Positions 8,661 to 15,883 of a DNA stretch of 37,875 nt are shown piece by piece. Position numbers and translations under genes: made by a program. How positions within the stretch are numbered: the first letter of the stretch is position 1; every line of letters starts with the position of its first letter. The notes beneath the pieces were generated by a model that saw only the letters and a program-made list of their open reading frames with translations, was not told the origin of the DNA and did not search any database. The DNA comes from SVFI01 sp045588655 (GTDB taxonomy: Bacteria > Bacillota > Clostridia > Lachnospirales > Lachnospiraceae), in assembly GCA_045588655.1 (NCBI GenBank), contig JAZNEP010000057.1, forward strand, positions 1-37,875, read 5' to 3'.

Positions 8661-8674
8661 TTGATTATCAAACT
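8658..8674 (+). promoter_or_regulatory. FabT-type operator at P2
   Basis: ACTTTGATTATCAAACT contains the perfect 13-bp palindrome TTTGATTATCAAA (8660-8672). It matches the FabT box known from streptococci and lactococci (ANTTTGATTATCAAATT) at all but one position. Its place across the -10 and transcription start is what a repressor site should have. A FabT-like MarR protein is encoded at 21437. Confidence 0.7.
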
Positions 8675-8703
8675 ATTTAACGAATTAAAAAGGAGAACGA
8701 GAA

Positions 8704-8937
8704 ATGTTAGAGAGAGTTATTGACATTATCAGAGAACAGTTAAATTTAGATGGAGTAGAAATCACAGAAGAATCTTCTTTCAAAGATGATTTAGGCGCTG
8801 ATTCTTTAGATTTATTCGAACTGGTTATGGCTTTTGAAGAGGAATATGGAATTGAAATTCCTTCTGAAGACTTAGAAAAAATCACAACAGTAGGTGCTGT
8901 TGTAGAATATATGAAATCTAAAGGCGTAGAAGCATAA
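8704..8937 (+). CDS. acpP: acyl carrier protein
   Basis: A 77-residue acidic four-helix carrier of fatty acyl chains. The 4'-phosphopantetheine site is Ser34 in GADSLDLFELVM. Length and the acidic helix II that docks to Fab enzymes are canonical. A strong AAAAGGAG ribosome-binding site precedes the ATG. It is the first gene of the fab cluster, only 1 nt before fabK, so its level is set directly by P1, P2 and the FabT-type box. Confidence 0.98.
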   Translation: MLERVIDIIREQLNLDGVEITEESSFKDDLGADSLDLFELVMAFEEEYGIEIPSEDLEKITTVGAVVEYMKSKGVEA

Positions 8938-8938
8938 G

Positions 8939-9862
8939 ATGCAGACAAAAATTACAGAGCTTTTAGGAATCAAATATCCGATAATCCAGGGTGGTATGGC
9001 CTGGGTTGCTGAGTATCATCTTGCAGCGGCGGTGTCGGCAGCAGGTGGTATGGGACTGATCGGTGCAGCAAGTGCTCCGGCAGAAGTGGTACGAGACATG
9101 ATTCGTAAAGGAAAAGAGCTGACAGACAAACCATTTGGTGTAAATGTTATGCTTATGAACCCTAATGCGGATGAAGTTGCAAAAGTAATTGTGGAAGAAG
9201 GTATTAAGGTCGTTACGACCGGAGCCGGAAATCCGGCAAAATACATGCAGATGTGGAAAGAAGCGGGAGTGACGGTAATTCCTGTTGTTGCGAGTGTTGG
9301 ACTTGCAAAACTGATGGAAAGAGCCGGTGCGGATGCTGTGGTAGCGGAAGGAACAGAGGCCGGTGGACATATTGGTTCATCTACTACTATGACATTGGTT
9401 CCACAGGTAGTGGATGCGGTGAATATTCCGGTTATTGCAGCCGGCGGAATTGCAGACGGCAGAGGATTTGCTGCAGCCATGATGCTTGGCGCAGAAGGCG
9501 TTCAGATGGGAACAAGATTTGTGACCGCGACGGAGTCTATCGTACATGAAAATTATAAACAGAAAATTATCAAAGCTAAGGATATTGATTCAGAAGTTAC
9601 TGGTATGACCACAGGCCATCCGGTTCGTTGTATCCGTAACAAGATGACCAAAGAGTATATTAAATTAGAAAATTCAGGTGCTACATTGGAAGAGCTGGAA
9701 TTATTAACTCTAGGTTCATTGCGCAAGGCGGTTATCGATGGTGATGTTGTTGACGGAACTATCATGGCAGGGCAGTGTGCAGGTCTTGTGAAAAAGGAAC
9801 AGTCCTGTAAAGAAATTATGGAAGAGATTATGTCAGAAGCAAGTCAGCTTCTTAAGTTATAA
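8939..9862 (+). CDS. fabK: enoyl-ACP reductase II (FMN-dependent)
   Basis: A 307-residue TIM-barrel flavoprotein that reduces trans-2-enoyl-ACP in the last step of each elongation round. Visible are the N-terminal KYPIIQGGMAWVAE, VVAEGTEAGGHIGSS with the active-site His, IPVIAAGGIADGRG for FMN phosphate binding, and MGTRFVTATES. The same fold is called nitronate monooxygenase elsewhere; placement 1 nt after acpP and before fabD fixes the call as FabK. No FabI or FabL is seen in this window. Organisms relying on FabK are naturally less affected by triclosan. There is no separate strong ribosome-binding site, so translation is probably coupled to acpP. Confidence 0.95.
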   Translation: MQTKITELLGIKYPIIQGGMAWVAEYHLAAAVSAAGGMGLIGAASAPAEVVRDMIRKGKELTDKPFGVNVMLMNPNADEVAKVIVEEGIKVVTTGAGNPAKYMQMWKEAGVTVIPVVASVGLAKLMERAGADAVVAEGTEAGGHIGSSTTMTLVPQVVDAVNIPVIAAGGIADGRGFAAAMMLGAEGVQMGTRFVTATESIVHENYKQKIIKAKDIDSEVTGMTTGHPVRCIRNKMTKEYIKLENSGATLEELELLTLGSLRKAVIDGDVVDGTIMAGQCAGLVKKEQSCKEIMEEIMSEASQLLKL

Positions 9863-9885
9863 TAAGATAGTCCCTACATAAACCC

Positions 9886-9918
9886 AAGGAAGTCGGAACG
9901 CTTCTGACTTCCTTTTTT
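9886..9918 (+). terminator. terminator or attenuator between fabK and fabD
   Basis: A 9-bp stem (AAGGAAGTC/GACTTCCTT) with an 11-nt loop runs directly into a T6 tract. It sits in the 118-nt gap after fabK and should end part of the acpP-fabK message, uncoupling the abundant acpP transcript from fabD and the rest. Confidence 0.85.
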
Positions 9919-9929
9919 CAGGAATAAAT

Positions 9930-9946
9930 AGTTTGAAAATCAAAGT
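9930..9946 (+). promoter_or_regulatory. second FabT-type operator, upstream of fabD
   Basis: AGTTTGAAAATCAAAGT contains the 13-bp palindrome TTTGAAAATCAAA (9932-9944). The arms TTTGA/TCAAA and flanking A and T match the FabT box; the centre differs at two positions. It lies after the terminator and 35 nt before fabD. I see no convincing promoter here: TAAATA at 9925 has only a poor -35. Confidence 0.55.
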
Positions 9947-9980
9947 ATTAAAAAGGGCATAGAAGGAAAAGGATTGAGAA

Positions 9981-10919
9981 ATGGGAAAAACAGCATTTAT
10001 ATTTCCGGGACAGGGTTCCCAATACGTTGGAATGGGAAAAGATTTTTATGAAAACAGTGCACTTTGCAAAGAGATCTATGTGAAGGCATCGAAAGCATCC
10101 GGGCTTGATGTGGAAGCACTTTGTTTTGAAGAGAACGAGCAGATTAACATTACGGAATATACCCAGATTGCCATGTTGGCAACAGAAGTAGCAATGCTTC
10201 GTGAGCTGGAAAACAGAGGAGTAAAGGCAGATGTGGCAGCAGGACTTTCTTTGGGTGAGTATGGCGCGTTGGCGGCAGCAGGTGTCATGAGTGATGAAGA
10301 TATTTTTTATGTGGTTCGTAAAAGAGGTCTGTTTATGCAAGAGGCGGTACCATCCGGCGGTGCTATGGCAGCCATTCTTGCACTTAACACACAAACTATC
10401 GAAGAAATTTGTGAGTCAACAGAAGGTATCGTTTCTATTGCCAACTATAATTGCCCGGGACAAATTGTAATCACCGGCGAGGAAAAAGCCGTAGATGACG
10501 CCATGGAAAAGTTAAAACAAGCCGGTGCAAAACGATGTGTGAAATTAAATGTGAGTGGTCCTTTTCATTCTGCCATGCTCCATGGAGCCGGTGAAAAATT
10601 GGCAGAAGTCCTTGAAAATGTAAAAGTGAACGAAATGCAGATTCCTTATCTTGCAAATGTAACTGCAGATTATGTAGAAAACACTAGCGAGATCAAAGAA
10701 CTGCTTACAAAACAGGTGTCTGCGTCTGTCAAATGGCAACAGACAATTGAAAAGATGATAAACGACGGAGTGGATACGTTTATAGAAATCGGGCCTGGAA
10801 AAACCTTGTCCGGATTTATGAAAAAAATCACAAAAGAATTAGGTTGTGAATGCAACGTATATAATGTGGAAAAGTGGGATGATCTCACAACTGTTGTGGA
10901 AGGAGTAGGAGTATGTTAA
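9981..10919 (+). CDS. fabD: malonyl-CoA:ACP transacylase
   Basis: A 312-residue acyltransferase that moves malonyl from CoA to ACP, supplying the extender unit for fatty-acid synthesis. Signatures are FIFPGQGSQYVGMG, the nucleophile in GLSLGEYGAL (Ser90), and the catalytic His in GPFHSAML. The conserved QEAVPSGGAMAAI region is also present. Length is typical. It is separated from fabK by a terminator and a FabT-type box, and overlaps fabG by 7 nt, so the two are translationally coupled. Confidence 0.97.
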   Translation: MGKTAFIFPGQGSQYVGMGKDFYENSALCKEIYVKASKASGLDVEALCFEENEQINITEYTQIAMLATEVAMLRELENRGVKADVAAGLSLGEYGALAAAGVMSDEDIFYVVRKRGLFMQEAVPSGGAMAAILALNTQTIEEICESTEGIVSIANYNCPGQIVITGEEKAVDDAMEKLKQAGAKRCVKLNVSGPFHSAMLHGAGEKLAEVLENVKVNEMQIPYLANVTADYVENTSEIKELLTKQVSASVKWQQTIEKMINDGVDTFIEIGPGKTLSGFMKKITKELGCECNVYNVEKWDDLTTVVEGVGVC

Positions 10920-11647
10920 CAGGAAAAGTTGCTTTAGTAACAGGCGCCAGCAGAGGAATCGGACGTCAGATTGCGTTGACACTCGCTTCCTACGGTGCGG
11001 ATGTAATAGTCAATTATAATGGATCAAAGGAAAAAGCAGATGAAGTGGTCACTGCCATTAAAGAAATGGGAAGATCTGCGGAGGCGGTGCAGTGCCAGGT
11101 TTCTGATTTTGAGGCTTGTGGTAAGATGATCAATGATGCACTTGCCGCGTATGGACATATTGATATTATAGTAAATAATGCAGGAATCACCAGAGATAAT
11201 CTGGTGATTAAAATGACAGAAGAAGATTTCGATCAGGTAATTGATGTAAACTTGAAAGGAACATTTAATACAATGAAACATATGTATCGCCCATTCTTGA
11301 AGCAGAAATGGGGAAGAATTATTAACCTTTCTTCTGTGACAGGTGTTTATGGAAATGCAGGTCAGGTAAACTATGCAGCATCCAAGGCTGGAGTGATTGG
11401 AATGACCAAGAGTATGGCAAAAGAGTTAGCGAGCCGTAATGTTACAGTAAATGCGGTTGCTCCGGGTTATATTGATACCGATATGACACAAGCAATGAGT
11501 GATATGGCCAAAGAAGCAGTTCTTTCACAGATTCCTATGAAAAGGGCGGGGAAACCGGAGGAAATTGCAGAAACGGTTGCTTTTTTAGCCAGCGAGAAAG
11601 CATCTTACATCACCGGTCAGGTGATTGGTGTAGACGGCGGAATGTAA
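10913..11647 (+). CDS. fabG: 3-oxoacyl-ACP reductase
   Basis: A 244-residue short-chain dehydrogenase that reduces beta-ketoacyl-ACP with NADPH. It shows the Rossmann motif TGASRGIGRQIA near residue 10, NNAG at 88-91, the catalytic Ser at 140 or 141, and the YAASK motif with Tyr154 and Lys158. The C-terminus ends in the family pattern ITGQVIGVDGGM. The start overlaps the end of fabD by 7 nt and uses a GGAG within fabD. It is followed 19 nt later by fabF. Confidence 0.97.
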   Translation: MLTGKVALVTGASRGIGRQIALTLASYGADVIVNYNGSKEKADEVVTAIKEMGRSAEAVQCQVSDFEACGKMINDALAAYGHIDIIVNNAGITRDNLVIKMTEEDFDQVIDVNLKGTFNTMKHMYRPFLKQKWGRIINLSSVTGVYGNAGQVNYAASKAGVIGMTKSMAKELASRNVTVNAVAPGYIDTDMTQAMSDMAKEAVLSQIPMKRAGKPEEIAETVAFLASEKASYITGQVIGVDGGM

Positions 11648-11666
11648 AAGGGAGAAGTGGAGGAAA

Positions 11667-12905
11667 ATGATGAGCAGACGAGTAGTAGTAACCGGTATGG
11701 GTGCAATTACACCAATCGGTAATTCAGTGGAAGAATTTTGGACGGGTGTAAAGGAACAGAAAATCGGATTTGCACCGATTACAGCTTTTGATACGACAGA
11801 TTACAAAGCAAAAATAGCTGCGGAAGTTAAGGGTTTTGTAGCGAAAGATTACATGGATTTCAAAGCGGCAAAAAGAATGGAACTTTTTTGTCAGTATGCA
11901 GTGGCTGCAGCGAAAGAAGCGATGGCGGATTCTAAGTTGAATATGGAAAAAGAAGACCCATATATGGTAGGTGTGTCAATTGGTTCCGGAGTCGGATCTC
12001 TTCAGACGGTAGAAAGGGAGCACACGAAATTGGTAGAAAGAGGGCCATCAAAATGTAATCCGTTGATGATTCCGATGATGATCGGAAACATGGCAGCAGG
12101 AAATGTTTCTATCCAGCTTGGATTAAAAGGTAAAAGTATCGATATAGTAACTGCTTGTGCTACGGGAACAAATAGTATTGGCGAAGCATATCGAACCATA
12201 CAATATGGGGATGCAGATGTGATGTTTGCGGGTGGTACAGAAGGAAGTGTCTGTCCGATCAGTGTGGCAGGATTTACAGGATTGACTGCACTCAGTACAT
12301 GTGATGATCCGACAAAATGTTCTATTCCATTTGATAAAGACAGAAGTGGATTTGTCATGGGTGAAGGTGCTGCAGTGGTTGTCTTAGAAGAATATGAACA
12401 CGCAAAAGCTAGAGGAGCAAAAATTTATGCAGAGGTAGTTGGTTATGGTTGCAGTTCGGATGCGTATCATATTACTTCGCCGGCAGAAGATGGTTCAGGT
12501 GCAGCAAGAGCGATGACAAATGCGGTAGCGGATGCTAATATTAAACCGGAAGACATTTATTATATCAATGCGCACGGAACAAGTACGCATCATAACGATT
12601 TGTTCGAGACAAGAGCAATCAAGCTTGCATTCGGTGAACATGCAAAAGAAATGAAGATTAATTCGACTAAGTCTATGGTAGGTCATCTTCTTGGTGCAGC
12701 CGGAGCAATCGAGTTTATTACCTGTGTAAAGGAACTTGAGGAAGGGTATTTACACGCAACTGTAGGACTTAAAAATCCGGATGAAGAGTGTGATCTGGAT
12801 TATTGTATGGAACCGGTAAATATGGATATTGAATATGCATTGTCCAATTCTTTGGGATTTGGCGGACACAATGCAAGTATCCTTGTGAAAAAATATTCGA
12901 AATAA
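11667..12905 (+). CDS. fabF: beta-ketoacyl-ACP synthase II
   Basis: A 412-residue thiolase-fold condensing enzyme that extends acyl-ACP with malonyl-ACP. The Cys-His-His triad is visible: Cys164 in VTACATGTNS, His in NAHGTSTHHND and His in MVGHLLGAAGA. VVVTGMGAITPIG at the N-terminus and FGGHNASIL at the C-terminus are conserved. A GTGGAGGA ribosome-binding site precedes two adjacent ATGs, so the start may be 11667 or 11670. No fabB is seen; this is the only elongating synthase in the cluster besides FabH. Confidence 0.97.
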   Translation: MMSRRVVVTGMGAITPIGNSVEEFWTGVKEQKIGFAPITAFDTTDYKAKIAAEVKGFVAKDYMDFKAAKRMELFCQYAVAAAKEAMADSKLNMEKEDPYMVGVSIGSGVGSLQTVEREHTKLVERGPSKCNPLMIPMMIGNMAAGNVSIQLGLKGKSIDIVTACATGTNSIGEAYRTIQYGDADVMFAGGTEGSVCPISVAGFTGLTALSTCDDPTKCSIPFDKDRSGFVMGEGAAVVVLEEYEHAKARGAKIYAEVVGYGCSSDAYHITSPAEDGSGAARAMTNAVADANIKPEDIYYINAHGTSTHHNDLFETRAIKLAFGEHAKEMKINSTKSMVGHLLGAAGAIEFITCVKELEEGYLHATVGLKNPDEECDLDYCMEPVNMDIEYALSNSLGFGGHNASILVKKYSK

Positions 12906-12958
12906 GATTCTGAATAGGATATAGAAAGATTAGATAATCGGAAAGGGGATATGAACGT

Positions 12959-13396
12959 ATGTCAGTAATGAAAACAAAAGAGATTATGGAAATCATTCCA
13001 CATAGACAGCCATTTCTACTGATTGATACCATTGAGGAAATGGAAGAAGGTAAGCGTGCCGTCGGAAAAAAATGCGTCAGCTACAATGAACCGTTTTTTG
13101 CAGGCCATTTTCCTCAGGAACCGGTAATGCCGGGTGTCCTTATTATTGAAGCGCTTGCACAGGTTGGAGCGGTTGCTATTTTAAGTCAGCCGGAATGGAA
13201 AGGTAAAACGGCCTATTTTGCTGCCATCAAGGAAGCAAAATTTAAAGGAAAAGTAGTTCCGGGAGATGTTCTCATGCTGGAGACGGAAATCATTAAAGTA
13301 AAAGGTCCGATTGGTGTGGGAAGCGCAAAAGCGACAGTAGACGGTAAAGTTGTGGCTCAGGCAGAGCTTACGTTTGCCATCGGAAGCGCTCAGTAA
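12959..13396 (+). CDS. fabZ: 3-hydroxyacyl-ACP dehydratase
   Basis: A 145-residue hot-dog-fold dehydratase that forms trans-2-enoyl-ACP. The catalytic pair is His50 in FAGHFPQEPVMPGV and Glu64 in LIIEALAQVG, exactly as in FabZ. IIPHRQPFLLID at the N-terminus is typical. It sits between fabF and fabH, where streptococci have accB-fabZ-accC; no biotin carboxyl carrier gene is present here. How unsaturated chains are made, by a bifunctional FabZ/FabN-like enzyme or FabM elsewhere, cannot be decided from this window. Confidence 0.96.
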   Translation: MSVMKTKEIMEIIPHRQPFLLIDTIEEMEEGKRAVGKKCVSYNEPFFAGHFPQEPVMPGVLIIEALAQVGAVAILSQPEWKGKTAYFAAIKEAKFKGKVVPGDVLMLETEIIKVKGPIGVGSAKATVDGKVVAQAELTFAIGSAQ

Positions 13397-13428
13397 GTAA
13401 GACAGAAAAAATATGGAGGATTTCACAT

Positions 13429-14400
13429 ATGAAAACCAGAATTGCAGGAACCGGACATTTTCTGCCAAGGACAGTCGTAACAAACGATGATTTGTCTAAA
13501 GTTATGGACACATCGGATGAGTGGATTTCATCAAGAACGGGAATTCGTGAGAGAAGACTGGCAACGGAGGAGACAACGGCTTCCATGTCTGCTGAGGCAG
13601 CAAAGCTGGCACTTTCGGATGCAAATATGAATCCGGAGGATATTGATTTGATTATCGTCGCAACGGTAAGTGCAGATCATATGACGCCATCTTGCGCTTG
13701 TGAAGTGCAGGCGGCTATCGGTGCAGAGAAGGCAGTAGCGTTTGATATCAATGCTGCGTGTTCGGGATTTATATTTGCACTTCAGATGGCGGACATGTAT
13801 ATAAAGCAAGGCGTATATAAAAACGCACTCATTATTGGTGCGGAAACGCTGAGTAAAATTATGGATTGGAATGACAGAAGTACCTGTGTGTTGTTTGGTG
13901 ACGGGGCTGGTGCTGCAGTCGTTTGTCAGGCAGAGGATGATAGTCAAGGCCTTGCGTCGATTACGCTCGGAAGTGATGGGTCCAAAGGAATGGTGCTTGC
14001 AGGTATTAACCGTTCCAACAACAACCCTTATGTCAAGACAGATATCGGTCCGCACTACATTCACATGGATGGACAGGAAGTATATAAATTTGCAGTAACA
14101 ACGGTACCTACTAGTATAGAAGAAGTATTGGCAGATGCAGATTTAGAAGTAGACGATATTAAATATTTTGTGTTGCATCAGGCAAATATACGTATTTTAC
14201 AGTCGGTATCAAAACGGCTGAAGGTGGATATGGATAAATTTCCGATCAGTCTTGATCATTGCGGAAACATGTCTGCGGCGAGCGTTCCGGTGCTTCTCGA
14301 TGAAGTTAACCGCAAGGGAATGCTTGAAAAAGGAGACAAGATTGTGCTTGCAGGTTTCGGCGGAGGCCTAACCTGGGGCGCATGTGTGCTTGAGTGGTAA
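13429..14400 (+). CDS. fabH: beta-ketoacyl-ACP synthase III
   Basis: A 323-residue initiating condensing enzyme that joins acetyl- or branched-CoA to malonyl-ACP. The triad is Cys111 in NAACSGFIFALQ, His in FVLHQANIRI and Asn in HCGNMSAASVP. The N-terminal GTGHFLPRTVVTNDDL and SRTGIRERR are family hallmarks. GGAGG lies 9 nt before the ATG. It is the last gene of the cluster and is followed by a terminator. In streptococci fabH lies near the front, next to fabT; here it is at the end and fabT is about 7 kb away. Confidence 0.97.
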   Translation: MKTRIAGTGHFLPRTVVTNDDLSKVMDTSDEWISSRTGIRERRLATEETTASMSAEAAKLALSDANMNPEDIDLIIVATVSADHMTPSCACEVQAAIGAEKAVAFDINAACSGFIFALQMADMYIKQGVYKNALIIGAETLSKIMDWNDRSTCVLFGDGAGAAVVCQAEDDSQGLASITLGSDGSKGMVLAGINRSNNNPYVKTDIGPHYIHMDGQEVYKFAVTTVPTSIEEVLADADLEVDDIKYFVLHQANIRILQSVSKRLKVDMDKFPISLDHCGNMSAASVPVLLDEVNRKGMLEKGDKIVLAGFGGGLTWGACVLEW

Positions 14401-14428
14401 GAAGGAAATAAAGATAGTATGGAGCAAA

Positions 14429-14454
14429 GTGGCGGATTTGATTCCGCCATTTTT
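14429..14454 (+). terminator. terminator of the fab cluster
   Basis: A 7-bp stem TGGCGGA/TCCGCCA with a 6-nt loop is followed by T5 (14450-14454). It lies 30 nt after fabH, between the fab genes and the convergent spmB. Confidence 0.85.
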
Positions 14455-14492
14455 CATATTTTTGCTATTTTACAAAAGATAAAAAGGTTTCT

Positions 14493-15029
14493 CTATTTAA
14501 AATATCCCACCAGCAAAAAACTCGCTATAATTCCGGCGAGGGTGGCAACGAGTGCGCCGGGGAGGGTGTATCGGGTTTTGGTGACTTTCGCGGCAAGAAA
14601 ATAGACGGACATAGTGTAGAAAATGGTTTCGGTTGAACTCATGATGAGAGAGGTAAGAAACCCGATATCACTGTCAGGACCGTAAGTCTTGAAAATGTCG
14701 AGAACAAGTCCCGTGGCGGCGGAGCTGGAAAACATTTTAATGAGAATGACAGGAACAATTGGCGTCGGTATGGAAAAAGCAGATAGGAGCTTTCCAAGGA
14801 GATTGCCCATAAAATCAAGAAAACCGGAAGCACGAAGAACGCCCACTGCAATCATCAATCCGATGAGAGTGGGCATAATACCGGCGACTGTTTTCATACC
14901 GTCTTTTGCACCCTCAAGAAACTCGTCGTATACATTCACTTTATTTGCGATTCCCGTAGCAACAACATAAAAAATGACAAGCGGAATGATGATATTGGAA
15001 AAATTGGAAAGTACATTGGCTAGATTCAT
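14493..15029 (-). CDS. spmB: spore maturation protein B
   Basis: A 178-residue integral membrane protein with about five hydrophobic segments, from MNLANVLSNFSNIIIPLVIF to a C-terminal LAGIIASFLLVGYF. The segment PVILIKMFSSSAATG and the Gate/nucleoside-recognition-like pattern identify the SpmB family. In Bacillus SpmA and SpmB are needed for full dehydration of the spore core. The start at 15029 has AGGAG 7 nt upstream; a longer in-frame start at 15047 is less likely. It follows spmA with a 38-nt gap, forming a two-gene operon. Confidence 0.92.
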   Translation of the reverse strand: MNLANVLSNFSNIIIPLVIFYVVATGIANKVNVYDEFLEGAKDGMKTVAGIMPTLIGLMIAVGVLRASGFLDFMGNLLGKLLSAFSIPTPIVPVILIKMFSSSAATGLVLDIFKTYGPDSDIGFLTSLIMSSTETIFYTMSVYFLAAKVTKTRYTLPGALVATLAGIIASFLLVGYFK

Positions 15030-15067
15030 AGAAAGTCTCCTTTGCATAATGTGATGACTATGTATGT

Positions 15068-15664
15068 TTAGAGGGGGCGACTATGGATGTCCGCTATCTT
15101 CAAAAATACGATTCCCGCCAGCGTGGAAATGAGAGTGGCAACAATGGCCGGTGCGATGATAGCAGTAGGGTTTACACTTCCGTATTGGCTACGATACACA
15201 ATCATGTTGACCGGTATCAATTGTAGAGAAGAGATATTTAAAATCAAAAATCCGCACATGTCATTAGAAGCTATATGGGAAGGCAGATTTTGACGTTCCC
15301 GAACCTTCTTCATTTCTGTCATTGCCTTTAACCCTGCAGGTGTGCAGGCCCAGCCGAGACCGAGTATATTTGCAATAACGTTGGTCGAAATATATTCCAT
15401 TGCTTTTTTTTCATGTTTTAGAGAAGGAAAAAGAAAACGGAGAAACGGAGTAATTTTATGCGTCAGAGATGCGATAATTCCGGCTTTTTGTGCAATCTGC
15501 ATCAGCCCCGTCCAAAAAGACATGATACCGAGCATGGTAATACAGAGCGTGACAGCCTCCTTTGAGCTGTCCAGCGCAGCATTTGATATCTCTGCCATCG
15601 TTCCGTGGAAAGCGCCGTAAACAATTCCGATCAGTATCATAAAAGCCCAAAGATAATTTAACAT
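15068..15664 (-). CDS. spmA: spore maturation protein A
   Basis: A 198-residue multi-spanning membrane protein of the SpmA family, partner of SpmB. Visible are an N-terminal membrane segment LNYLWAFMILIGIVYGAF, the ILGLGWACTPAGLKAM motif and a C-terminal hydrophobic segment. The start at 15664 has AAAAGG 6 nt upstream and gives the usual N-terminus; the reading frame opens further to 15730 but that extension is unlike the family. A SigE-like promoter lies 20 nt upstream of the start, which supports expression in the mother cell during sporulation. Confidence 0.93.
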   Translation of the reverse strand: MLNYLWAFMILIGIVYGAFHGTMAEISNAALDSSKEAVTLCITMLGIMSFWTGLMQIAQKAGIIASLTHKITPFLRFLFPSLKHEKKAMEYISTNVIANILGLGWACTPAGLKAMTEMKKVRERQNLPSHIASNDMCGFLILNISSLQLIPVNMIVYRSQYGSVNPTAIIAPAIVATLISTLAGIVFLKIADIHSRPL

Positions 15665-15683
15665 AAAAGACCTTTTTTCTTTT

Positions 15684-15712
15684 ATTATATGTAAAAGAAT
15701 GAAAGAATATGA
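15684..15712 (-). promoter_or_regulatory. SigE-like sporulation promoter of spmA
   Basis: On the minus strand TCATATT is followed by a 14-nt spacer and CATATAAT. The known SigE consensus is KMATATT, 14-15 nt, CATACAMT, so the -35 matches fully and the -10 has one mismatch. It lies just upstream of the spmA ribosome-binding site. The same -10 resembles TATAAT of SigA, but no SigA -35 is found at 17 nt. Confidence 0.55.
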
Positions 15713-15796
15713 AAAGACGGAAAAAAACAAATTACAGCAAATGGTCTGTAATTAAAAAAATAAAGATTAAATAATCAAACTTCTACTATGCGATGG

Positions 15797-15825
15797 TTGA
15801 AAAATTTTCACATTTCCACTATAAT
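15797..15825 (+). promoter_or_regulatory. SigA promoter of the DHH gene
   Basis: TTGAAA (15797-15802), 17 nt, then a perfect TATAAT (15820-15825). The leader then contains a short hairpin GCAGAG/CTCTGC (15842-15860) before the AAAGGAG ribosome-binding site. Confidence 0.75.
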
Positions 15826-15883
15826 ATTTGTATATTGGGGCGCAGAGAGAAGGGCTCTGCAGATGAGAAAAGGAGAATAGCAA

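Noticed and set aside
8606..8662. 17-codon ORF (MHISKKALTKKM...) in the fab leader
   Set aside because: No ribosome-binding site, and it overlaps promoter P2 and the operator.
13531..14064. 177-codon minus-strand frame inside fabH
   Set aside because: Translation is Cys/Arg/Ile-rich without domain pattern, and fabH on the other strand is complete with all catalytic residues.
15760..15782. Possible third FabT box near spmA (TTTGATTAT on the minus strand)
   Set aside because: Only one arm matches; the second arm reads TTAATC instead of ATCAAA, and the flanking genes are unrelated to lipid synthesis.
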